Assembly: GCA_947303715.1 (NCBI GenBank)
Contig: CAMYYY010000031.1
Span: 1-34,483, forward strand
Reading direction: 5' to 3'
DNA length: 34,483 nt
From: an uncultured Bacteroidales bacterium
GTDB lineage: Bacteria; Bacteroidota; Bacteroidia; Bacteroidales; Bacteroidaceae
Part shown: piece by piece, positions 28,801 through 34,483 of the stretch
How the letters are laid out: the number at the start of each line of letters is the position of its first letter
How positions within the stretch are numbered: the first letter of the stretch is position 1
Position numbers and translations under genes: made by a program
Notes under the pieces: generated by a model
Database searches by the model: none
The model's input: only the letters and a program-made list of their open reading frames with translations
Told to the model about the DNA's origin: nothing

Positions 28801-30026
28801 CCGATAAGGACGACTCGTGGGTCAACATCATCGAGATGCCCGACCTCATCCCCTCTGAGCAGCACGGCGTCCATCCTGCCAACTACACCTCGCCCGTCAT
28901 CGAGCTGGGCGGCGCCTATACCGACTTCCGCTTCATGATTCTGGAGACCGTCAACATGCGTCTGGGTGCCTACGGCGTGCCTTACGTCAGCCTCGCCCGC
29001 TTCCAGATGTGGGGCGACCAGCCCGTCGATGAGGCTCCCTACAGCACCGTGAAGGGACTGAAGGAGGCCGTCGATGCCATGATGGCTGCCCGCGAAGCCG
29101 TTCTGGCTGATCCTTCTGACGCCAACATCGCCCGTCTGCGCGAGGCTATTAAGCTGGTTCGCTGGACGCTCATCAACGGCAACATCGAGCCGGGCAACGA
29201 GCCTGTGAACATCTACTTCATCGGTAACAGCATCACCTACGGCGCAGGCCTCGGCGATCGTGGCACACAGGCACCTCCCGTCAAGTGCGCCGAGAAGGTT
29301 GCCGAGGATACTGGACGCCCCGTCTTCTTCCAGAACGGCGGCGTGAGCGGCGCTACCACACTCGACTGGCTGCCCAAAACCTCGCTCTTCCGTAATGCGG
29401 TTCGTTCGGCAAACGACCTTACCGACAACGGCGGCTACCTCTACTTCAGCATCATGCTGGGTACCAACGATAGCGCCGAGAGCGGCCCCAACGGCTCGCC
29501 CGTCAGCCCTGAGGACTATGGCACGAACCTGAAGACCATCATCACGAAACTCCACTCCACCTATCCCGAAGCCCGCTTCGTAGTCAACTACCCCATCTGG
29601 TACAGCCCCAACACCCACAACGGTGCTGTCTATATGGAAGCTGGCTTGAACCGTCTGAAGAGCTACCATCCCGTCGTTGACCAGGTAGTAGCCGAATTGC
29701 AGGCTCAGGGCATAGAGATATGGACAGGCAGCAAGGAGGCATTCGGCTTCTTCGAGGACAAGCCTGAGTACTTCATCGCCGAGAACGGCTACGACGGCAC
29801 CTTCTACCTGCATCCCAACGCCACGGGTGCCGAGTATCTGGGCCACTTCTGGGCTGAGAGCATCATCAAGAATATCCCCTCGGGCGATGCCATCAAGTGG
29901 ATATCCGGCGACGTACCTGCATCCTCAGCTGTGTTCAACCTGCAAGGCCAGCGCATCTACGACACGGAGAACCTCGCTCCTGGCCTCTATATCGTAGGCG
30001 GACGCAAGGTGGTTGTCATCCGATAA
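25815..30026 (+). CDS. Exported four-module SGNH hydrolase with type IX-like tail
   Basis: 1403 residues with a Sec signal (MKKTHLLCLAALLMTFSTAWA). Four copies of a module of about 160-170 residues lie near 28-195, 452-620, 694-865 and 900-1067. Each begins QLYANS, has RLIDPS or RLIDPT, FHsSWs.PLP, then TYDTPD, and ends SLAR.Q. They resemble discoidin (F5/8 type C) sugar-binding folds, by inference. A ricin/beta-trefoil-like stretch (about 274-410; GFYYIVNSDERFIDTQGY) and short helical linkers lie between them. An SGNH esterase domain (about 1130-1355) shows GNSITYG with Ser1139, NGGVSGAT, LGTNDS and LHPN with His1333. The end (SSAVFNLQGQRIY ... LAPGLYIVGGRKVVVIR) looks like a type A sorting tail. 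It is probably a secreted carbohydrate deacetylase; the substrate is unknown. Confidence 0.85.
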   Translation: MKKTHLLCLAALLMTFSTAWAEDFIWTFNPEEGLITDASQLYANSVESEQFNVERLIDPSDDYTNIIFHSSWSNPLPGGVYNYLQVHLNEAREDFIFTMIGSNWVATYDTPDEMEILVSNDPEDDLSWISVSELPDMIPEDMHSVHPAFYTSPRIALGGKYTDIRFVVKATVNNRSNGNGNIYFSLARFQMYAPIMIDNPVELLQMTLDELSGYDFPTGDDPGFHEKSLVVAYKKAWTDAVNALASGDAEQCRAAKKALEAAFEAVMAGVNPVTDGFYYIVNSDERFIDTQGYEKAMFVDDTHTLSWKTFDVSDESLIFYIENKNGDFAIRNFNTGEYITSQSGSSSAVSVSTTPSVAQLLTSKGAGKWHISNINNNKAYHAAGHGLGAGEKGFVTQWQNGELDFCLWYLRRINDENYIKDLTERQEGRALCGILADLAQTGREVYNSAFSYIVDKDNPLITDASQLYANSVQSEQFNESRLIDPSEDYNSIIFHSSWDDPLPGGVYNYLQVHLNQPREDIVFSMIGSGWPGTYDTPDQMEILVSNDPEDDLSWVSVANLPDMIPSDQHNKYPAFYTSPRITFGDTYSDVRFVVKGTVNNRSNGNGNIYFSLARFQIYNSEVDYDNSLCYIVEGLEDACNDLFDLIEQAKMKIENEDVTQADIDELSAAIATARELIEGKPLIKFNYTKDLTTGNYWYFNPADGLLTSEDQLYANSEQSSLFRVGRLIDPTDNYSGIIFHTSWDNPLPADVDNYLQFHFNEPHDAFVFKMVGSGWAGTYDTPDHVVFLGTNTPGDEASWKTLIELPDLIPDEQHEAYPAKYTSPRITLDDSYTDLRMLIKATTNNRNNGNGNIFVSLARMQFYEARELTDQAVIDSLKQAEVDALVTPILDSVAIFYNKAMGVGTTPLISRDDQLYANSEESEQFYVGRLIDPSQDYSSIIFHTSWSDPLPAGTTNYIQVHLDEAIEHFIFTMIGSNWPATYDTPDHIIIQATNTPDKDDSWVNIIEMPDLIPSEQHGVHPANYTSPVIELGGAYTDFRFMILETVNMRLGAYGVPYVSLARFQMWGDQPVDEAPYSTVKGLKEAVDAMMAAREAVLADPSDANIARLREAIKLVRWTLINGNIEPGNEPVNIYFIGNSITYGAGLGDRGTQAPPVKCAEKVAEDTGRPVFFQNGGVSGATTLDWLPKTSLFRNAVRSANDLTDNGGYLYFSIMLGTNDSAESGPNGSPVSPEDYGTNLKTIITKLHSTYPEARFVVNYPIWYSPNTHNGAVYMEAGLNRLKSYHPVVDQVVAELQAQGIEIWTGSKEAFGFFEDKPEYFIAENGYDGTFYLHPNATGAEYLGHFWAESIIKNIPSGDAIKWISGDVPASSAVFNLQGQRIYDTENLAPGLYIVGGRKVVVIR

Positions 30027-30033
30027 AAAAAGA

Positions 30034-30131
30034 AGTTCAGGAGTATGGGAGTTCAGGAGTTGCAGACAATTGCTTCGTATGCTGTTCTTGAATCTATCGT
30101 CTGAACTCCTACACTCCTGAACTCCTATACT
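30034..30131. repeat. Palindromic element C: four-octamer arms
   Basis: The left arm (30034-30067) is AGTTCAGG, AGTATGGG, AGTTCAGG, AGTTGCAGAC. The right arm (30099-30131), read in reverse, is AGTATAGG, AGTTCAGG, AGTGTAGG, AGTTCAGAC. Each arm has four octamers. The arms are complementary with several mismatches and one extra base. The loop is 31 nt. It starts 8 bases after the SGNH gene's stop. The plan matches elements A, B1 and B2, although the word differs. Confidence 0.82.
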
Positions 30132-30135
30132 CCCT

Positions 30136-30164
30136 GTAGAGACGCCACGTTGTGACGTCTCTAC
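30136..30164. terminator. Palindrome/terminator after element C
   Basis: GTAGAGACG (30136-30144) pairs perfectly with CGTCTCTAC (30156-30164), and the inner CACG/TGTG bases partly extend the stem. TTCTTTTAAAA follows. It may end the transcript of the large SGNH gene. Short palindromes with GTAGAGACG arms also recur between genes in many bacteria, so a dispersed repeat is possible. Confidence 0.6.
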
Positions 30165-30231
30165 TTCTTTTAAAAAGCGTTAAAAAGTCTAAAAAAGCAG
30201 GGAAACGTGAACCATTGTCTATAAAAAGCAC

Positions 30232-30239
30232 TACATTTG
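30232..30239 (+). promoter_or_regulatory. -7 box of the outer-membrane protein gene
   Basis: TACATTTG (30232-30239) matches TAnnTTTG. A TTG lies at 30215-30217, nearer than usual (14 bases), so the -33 box is uncertain. The leader to the ATG at 30305 would be about 60 nt. Confidence 0.55.
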
Positions 30240-30304
30240 CATGTTTTTTTACGAAGAAATTGAATTGATAAATGTTTTATTAACCCTATTAAAATTCAAG
30301 CAAA

Positions 30305-30910
30305 ATGAAAAAGATTTTATCACTTGTTGCAGCTGTTATGCTGTTCAGCGCTGCCTCTATGGCACAGGCCAGCTTTGGTGTAGGTTACATGAACCCCACC
30401 CACATCAGCCTCTCAGACTCCAACCTCAACGGCCTCTATGCTGGCTTTGACTACAACATCCACTTTACCGACAACTTCGGCGTGGCTCCTGGTGTGTTCT
30501 GCTCCTACGGCACCAAGACGGATGAGTATACCGGCAGCCTCGGCTCTGGCAAGCTCACCCTCACCGAGCTCTACGTTGGCGTTCCCCTCAACCTGAACTT
30601 CAGCTTCAAGTTGGCTCCCGACTTCGCACTTGTTCTCTATGCAGGCCCGACATTCAGCTACGGTATCCAGTCCAAGAGCAAGGGTGATGTCAAGGTCCTG
30701 GGCATCGGCGGCAGCACGGAAGGCGACCTCTACAAGAACACCAACTACAAGCCCCTCGACGTCCTCGTTGGCGGCGGTGTTGCTTTCGACTATGCTGAGA
30801 TGTTCCGCATCAGCTTCGGTTACAACTACGGTATCCTCGACCGTGACGCTACAGATAACGGCACGTTCAACCGCAGCTACCTCCACATGGGCGTTGCCTA
30901 TCTGTTCTAA
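30305..30910 (+). CDS. Outer-membrane beta-barrel protein
   Basis: 201 residues with a Sec signal (MKKILSLVAAVMLFSAASMAQA). The mature part alternates polar and aromatic/hydrophobic residues in about eight strands and ends LHMGVAYLF, with a terminal Phe as needed for insertion by the Bam machinery. It belongs to the broad OmpW/PorT-like small-barrel group common in Bacteroidales. The cargo or role is not known. Its own terminator follows, so it is probably transcribed alone. Confidence 0.85.
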   Translation: MKKILSLVAAVMLFSAASMAQASFGVGYMNPTHISLSDSNLNGLYAGFDYNIHFTDNFGVAPGVFCSYGTKTDEYTGSLGSGKLTLTELYVGVPLNLNFSFKLAPDFALVLYAGPTFSYGIQSKSKGDVKVLGIGGSTEGDLYKNTNYKPLDVLVGGGVAFDYAEMFRISFGYNYGILDRDATDNGTFNRSYLHMGVAYLF

Positions 30911-30935
30911 TCAGACAGACAAACCAACCCCTTTT

Positions 30936-30963
30936 GCCCGCTCCGCAAGAGCGGGCATTTTTA
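30936..30963 (+). terminator. Terminator of the outer-membrane protein gene
   Basis: GCCCGCTC (30936-30943), loop CGCAA, GAGCGGGC (30949-30956), then ATTTTTATT: a classic intrinsic terminator 26 bases past the stop codon. Confidence 0.9.
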
Positions 30964-30978
30964 TTCTCCTATTTTTCC

Positions 30979-31077
30979 AAGCAAATAAATTCTCAGAGCA
31001 AGCAAATAAATTTTTAACGCAGGCAAATAAAAAAATAGAATAGGCGAATAATTTCCCAGAGCAGGCGAAAAAGTCAC
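30979..31077. repeat. 21-bp tandem array, about 4.7 copies
   Basis: Units start at 30979, 31000, 31021, 31042 and 31063 (the last one partial), exactly 21 bases apart. Consensus: ArGCrAATAAATTtcccAGAGC, with the first ten bases best kept. There are no spacers and no reading frame. The array lies between the outer-membrane protein terminator and thrC, about 120 bases before the thrC promoter. A 21-bp period is two helical turns. Confidence 0.82.
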
Positions 31078-31174
31078 ACCTTATCTCTTTCCTTTCCCTG
31101 CGAGCAAATGTTCATATTTACATGGAGCATCCGTACAGAAAAGCGATAAAAAGGTGTCAAATGTCCCATTTTCC

Positions 31175-31205
31175 TTCGTCGTTTCGTTTCTTTTGATTAA
31201 CTTTG
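31175..31205 (+). promoter_or_regulatory. thrC promoter
   Basis: The -7 box TAACTTTG (31198-31205) matches TAnnTTTG. TTCG (31175-31178), 19 bases upstream, is a weak -33 box. The ATG at 31240 would follow a leader of about 28 nt. Confidence 0.65.
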
Positions 31206-31239
31206 CAGCCGAAAAACTTAGGTTTTGTAAAAGATTGTA

Positions 31240-32712
31240 ATGGATAACCGATTTGTAAGTACGCGTGGTCATGGTGGAAGGCCCGACTTGTTCGAAGCGA
31301 TTCTGCAAGGCATAGGTACTGACGGGGGTCTGCTGACTCCCGACTTCCCCCTTGCCGTTCAGTCCCTCGAGTCCCTTCAGGGGCTCCCCTATCCCCGTCT
31401 GGCTGCCACCCTCATCTCCACGTTCGCCCCTGCCGGCAGCGAGGCCATCATCGCCGAGGCCTGCACGCGTGCCTATGCCTCCGGAGCCTTTCCGCAGGAG
31501 GTAGTACCCGTGGTTCCAGCAGGCGACGTTTGGGTAGCCGAACTTTTTCATGGTCCTACAGCCGCCTTCAAGGACATGGCGCTACAGCTCCTCCCCCACC
31601 TCATGACGGCCTCGCTACGCCAATGTGGCGACGCCCGTCGTGCGCTCATTCTTGCCGCTACCTCTGGCGACACGGGCAAGGCAGCCCTCGCAGGCTTTGC
31701 CGATGTGGAGGGAACGATGATAAAGGTGTTCTACCCGCAGGATGGCGTCTCGCCCGTCCAACAGCGGCAGATGACAACCCAGACGGGCCATAATGTCGAT
31801 GTGGTGGCTGTGCACGGCAACTTCGACGATGCCCAGCGGGCCGTCAAGGAAGCCTTCGCCTCGCCCGAGCTGGCCCAGGCCTGCGCAGACAAGGGCATCT
31901 TCCTCACCTCTGCCAACTCCATCAACATAGGCCGTCTGCTGCCCCAGATTGTCTATTATTTCCACGCCTACCTCACCCTCGCGGCACGCGGCGTGCTCGC
32001 GTTGGGCGACGCCATCGACTTCGTTGTCCCCTCAGGTAACTTCGGCAACTGTCTTGCAGGCGTCATGGCCCGCCGCATGGGGCTTCCCGTACGCCGCTTC
32101 ATCGTTGCCTCCAACCGCAACAAAGTCCTTACCGACTTCTTCCAGACGGGCTGCTACGACATCCGCCGCCCGTTCCACAAGACCAATGCCCCAGCGATGG
32201 ACATCCTCGTCTCCAGCAACCTCGAACGCCTGCTCTGCATGCTTGGCGGCGATGCCACACAGACGAGCCGCCTCATGCAGGCTCTTGCCACCGAAGGCGT
32301 CTATCGCATCAGCGACGCGCAGTTCCAATCCCTCCGCAGCCTCTTTGCGGCAGGCTGGCAGGACGAGCAGGAGGTACTCGACACCATCTGCCGCTGCTAT
32401 CGCGCCACAGGCTATCTGGCCGACACGCATACGGCTGTGGCACTTGGCGTTGCCGAGCAATACCGTATCAAGGGCGACACCACACCTACCGTCGTGCTCT
32501 CCACCGCCTCGCCCTACAAGTTCCCTGCCTCGGTATGTCAGGCCATCCTGGGAAAAGCCCTGCCCGATGCCGAGGCTATGGAGGCCCTCCACGAGGCTAC
32601 GGGCGTGCCCGTACCTGCCTGCCTGGCCGACGTCATGACGCGCCCTATTCTCCACACGGGCATCGCCGATCCTGCAGACATCATCAACTATATCAAAGAA
32701 AACCTGAACTGA
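31240..32712 (+). CDS. thrC: Threonine synthase
   Basis: 490 residues, a PLP enzyme (fold type II) that converts O-phosphohomoserine to threonine and phosphate. The PLP lysine is Lys111 in HGPTAAFKDMALQ; ATSGDTGKAAL and VPSGNFGNCLAG bind the cofactor phosphate and support the family call. The N-terminal STRGHGGRPDLFEAI is typical. It is followed after 7 bases by thrB, whose product makes its substrate, so the two form an operon; the aspartokinase/homoserine dehydrogenase gene is not in the window. Confidence 0.95.
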   Translation: MDNRFVSTRGHGGRPDLFEAILQGIGTDGGLLTPDFPLAVQSLESLQGLPYPRLAATLISTFAPAGSEAIIAEACTRAYASGAFPQEVVPVVPAGDVWVAELFHGPTAAFKDMALQLLPHLMTASLRQCGDARRALILAATSGDTGKAALAGFADVEGTMIKVFYPQDGVSPVQQRQMTTQTGHNVDVVAVHGNFDDAQRAVKEAFASPELAQACADKGIFLTSANSINIGRLLPQIVYYFHAYLTLAARGVLALGDAIDFVVPSGNFGNCLAGVMARRMGLPVRRFIVASNRNKVLTDFFQTGCYDIRRPFHKTNAPAMDILVSSNLERLLCMLGGDATQTSRLMQALATEGVYRISDAQFQSLRSLFAAGWQDEQEVLDTICRCYRATGYLADTHTAVALGVAEQYRIKGDTTPTVVLSTASPYKFPASVCQAILGKALPDAEAMEALHEATGVPVPACLADVMTRPILHTGIADPADIINYIKENLN

Positions 32713-32719
32713 CAAGACC

Positions 32720-33610
32720 ATGCGAGTAAAAGTAAAAGTACCTGCCACGAGCGCCAATCTGGGCCCTGGCTTCGACGTTGCCGGCGTGGCCGTAACACTA
32801 TACAACACCTTCACCTTCGAGCTCATCGACCAAGGCGTGGAAATCGTCGGCTGCCCTGAGCAATTCTCAGGCGAGGATAACCTCACCTACCAGGCCTTCT
32901 GCGCCGGCGCCGAGGAGACCGGCCTTCACTTCGGCGGCGTACGCATCGAATGCCGCAGCGAGGTGCCCTACACCCGCGGCCTCGGCTCCTCATCCACCTG
33001 TATCGTGGCAGGCATTGTCGGCGCCTTTGCCTTCATGGGGCGCTACGACGACCGTCAGGACATCCTCAACCTCGCCACCCGCATCGAGGGACACCCCGAT
33101 AACGTGGCTCCCGCTATCTTCGGCGGACTTACCGTCTCCGTCATGGCCGACGTCATCACCACCCTCAACATCCCTGTGAAGAACGACTACCGTTTCGTGG
33201 CATTCATCCCTCCGTTTACGCTCTCCACGCAGCTGTCGCGCTCGGTATTGCCCGATACCGTTTCACGCAAGGATGCCATCGGCAACATCTCGCACCTGAG
33301 CCTGCTTGTGGCTTCGCTCATCAACGGGCACGACGAAGGGCTGCGCATCGGATTCCACGACCATCTGCACCAGCCCTATCGCGGCAGCCTCATCGCTGGT
33401 TATGATGCCATTATGGAACGTCTCGAGGCTGATACCAGCGTGCTGGGCTGCTACCTCAGCGGCGCCGGCCCCACCATCATGGCTGTCATCCGCGCCGACG
33501 ACCTCATGGGCGTCGTCCGCCTGAAGGAAGAACTCCACGACTGCCTCGACGGCTGGGAAGTGGTCAAGCTGGAGATGGACACCCGCGGCTACGTCTGCGA
33601 CTACGAATAA
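32720..33610 (+). CDS. thrB: Homoserine kinase
   Basis: 296 residues of the GHMP kinase family. The start motif VKVPATSANLGPGFDVAGVA, the ATP-loop YTRGLGSSSTCIVAG (about 84-98) and the late LSGAGPTIMAV (GHMP motif 3) are present. It phosphorylates homoserine to O-phosphohomoserine, the substrate of ThrC encoded just upstream. Full length. Confidence 0.95.
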   Translation: MRVKVKVPATSANLGPGFDVAGVAVTLYNTFTFELIDQGVEIVGCPEQFSGEDNLTYQAFCAGAEETGLHFGGVRIECRSEVPYTRGLGSSSTCIVAGIVGAFAFMGRYDDRQDILNLATRIEGHPDNVAPAIFGGLTVSVMADVITTLNIPVKNDYRFVAFIPPFTLSTQLSRSVLPDTVSRKDAIGNISHLSLLVASLINGHDEGLRIGFHDHLHQPYRGSLIAGYDAIMERLEADTSVLGCYLSGAGPTIMAVIRADDLMGVVRLKEELHDCLDGWEVVKLEMDTRGYVCDYE

Positions 33611-33623
33611 AGCCCAGAATACA

Positions 33624-33645
33624 GGGATATTTTTCCCGTTTTTTT
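33624..33645 (+). terminator. Weak terminator after thrB
   Basis: GGGA and TCCC form a short stem around a T-rich loop, followed by GTTTTTTT, 13 bases past the thrB stop. The stem is only 4 bp, so the call is tentative. Confidence 0.4.
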
Positions 33646-33739
33646 GCAAACCATGATTGGCAGATTTCCGAAGGAAAAAGGAAAAAGGTTTAACAAAATT
33701 GAAAAATCAGAATTTGCAAAAAAAATTCTCCTTTTGCGC

Positions 33740-33770
33740 TTTTCATTCTGCGGAAAAGGTAGTATCTTTG
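33740..33770 (+). promoter_or_regulatory. pckA promoter
   Basis: The -7 box TATCTTTG (33763-33770) matches TAnnTTTG. The -33 region is a T-run (TTTTC, 33740-33744) about 18 bases upstream. The ATG at 33843 gives a leader of about 65 nt. Confidence 0.6.
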
Positions 33771-33842
33771 TAGGCGGAAAAAATTGGAGAAAAAGAATTT
33801 TTCAAATATAATCAATAACCCATTAAAATAACCATTCAAACA

Positions 33843-34483
33843 ATGAGAGCAGAAGAACTGAAAAAGTATGGAATCGAGGGTGTGAAGGAAGTCATCTACA
33901 ACCCCACCTACGAAGTGTTGTTCAACGAAGAGACCAAGCCCGAGCTGACGGGTTACGAGAAGGCTCAGGAGACTGAGCTGGGTGCGCTGAACGTCATGAC
34001 CGGCATCTATACCGGCCGCAGCCCCAAGGACAAGTACATCGTCATGGACGAGAACTCGAAGAACACCGTGTGGTGGAACACCCCCGAGTATCCCAACGAT
34101 AACCACGAGATGAGCGAGGCCGTGTGGGCCGAGGTGAAGAAGCTCGCCCTCGCCCAGCTGAGTGGCAAGAAGCTCTACGTCGTCGACGGATTCTGCGGCA
34201 CCAACCACGACACCCGCATGAAGGTGCGCTTCATCATGGAGGTTGCCTGGCAGGCTCACTTCGTCACCAACATGTTCATCCGTCCGCAGAACCAGGCTGA
34301 GTTCGACCAGGAGCCCGACTTCGTGGTCTATGCAGCCAGCAAGGCCAAGGTGGACAACTTCAAGGAACTCGGCCTCCGCAGCGACACCTGCGTGGCCTTC
34401 AACGTCAGCAGCAAGGAACAGGTCATCCTCAACACCTGGTACGGCGGCGAAATGAAGAAGGGTATGTTCTCCATGATGAACTA
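33843..34483 (+). CDS. pckA: Phosphoenolpyruvate carboxykinase (ATP), 5' part
   Basis: The first 213 codons are visible; the gene runs off the right edge. The translation starts MRAEELKKYGIEGVKEVIYN and has the oxaloacetate-binding GIYTGRSPKDKYIV (Arg near 59) and the YGGEMKKGMFSMMNY stretch just before the P-loop, both diagnostic of the ATP-dependent family. It interconverts oxaloacetate and phosphoenolpyruvate. In rumen and gut Bacteroidales it usually works in the CO2-fixing direction toward succinate. It has its own promoter after thrB. Confidence 0.95.
   Translation, partial: MRAEELKKYGIEGVKEVIYNPTYEVLFNEETKPELTGYEKAQETELGALNVMTGIYTGRSPKDKYIVMDENSKNTVWWNTPEYPNDNHEMSEAVWAEVKKLALAQLSGKKLYVVDGFCGTNHDTRMKVRFIMEVAWQAHFVTNMFIRPQNQAEFDQEPDFVVYAASKAKVDNFKELGLRSDTCVAFNVSSKEQVILNTWYGGEMKKGMFSMMN

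Noticed and set aside
27810..29846. Open frame (678 codons) opposite the SGNH gene
   Set aside because: It covers the antisense of repeated modules and repeats with them; valine/glycine-rich shadow.

Overview
The window looks like a chromosomal segment of a member of the Bacteroidota, most likely Bacteroidales and close to Prevotella. The case rests on: the block rpsU-xerC-hpf-tRNAs-tuf-tRNA(Trp)-secE-nusG-rplKAJL-rpoBC; promoters of the Bacteroidota type (TAnnTTTG with TTTG/TTG about 19 bases upstream); almost no Shine-Dalgarno sequences; lipoproteins; a large exported protein with a type IX-like C-terminal tail; and the KorAB-type 2-oxoacid:ferredoxin oxidoreductase. No species can be named from this alone.

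Layout. 1-3713 (minus): a TPR/transmembrane/helix-turn-helix lipoprotein and a type B carboxylesterase lipoprotein, the latter directly behind rpoC. 3755-16730 (minus): the transcription and translation block, starting at a promoter at 16825-16855 and running tRNA(Tyr)-tRNA(Gly)-tRNA(Thr)-tuf-tRNA(Trp)-secE-nusG-rplK-rplA-rplJ-rplL, an attenuator-like hairpin, then rpoB-rpoC. 16873-18418 (minus): hpf, xerC and rpsU. 18419-19207: a gene-free region with a 22-bp tandem array. 19208-25710 (plus): GH92 mannosidase, korA, a four-helix-bundle (S23) gene, korB, upp. 25815-30910 (plus): a 1403-residue four-module SGNH hydrolase and an outer-membrane beta-barrel protein. 31240-34483 (plus): thrC-thrB, then the first 213 codons of pckA.

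The most interesting structure is a class of palindromic elements with one shared architecture. Each has two complementary arms of about 33 nt, and each arm is four copies of a 7- or 8-base word. Four are visible. One (word ATTGAAA) sits in frame inside the TPR lipoprotein gene. Two (word GTTAAGA) flank korB. One (word AGTTCAGG) follows the large SGNH gene. Three have loops of 31-35 nt. The fourth holds a complete S23/four-helix-bundle gene that starts where one arm ends and stops inside the other. This is the layout of the intervening sequences known from 23S rRNA genes, but here it lies between two metabolic genes. The words differ in sequence, so a similarity search would not group them; the shared plan does.

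Other observations: two tandem arrays with helical-turn periods (22 bp x5 and 21 bp x4.7); a perfect Shine-Dalgarno on hpf in a background without them; a tRNA(Gly) in which the near-universal G19-C56 elbow pair is replaced by A19-U56; and a second in-frame palindromic insertion near the end of the esterase gene.
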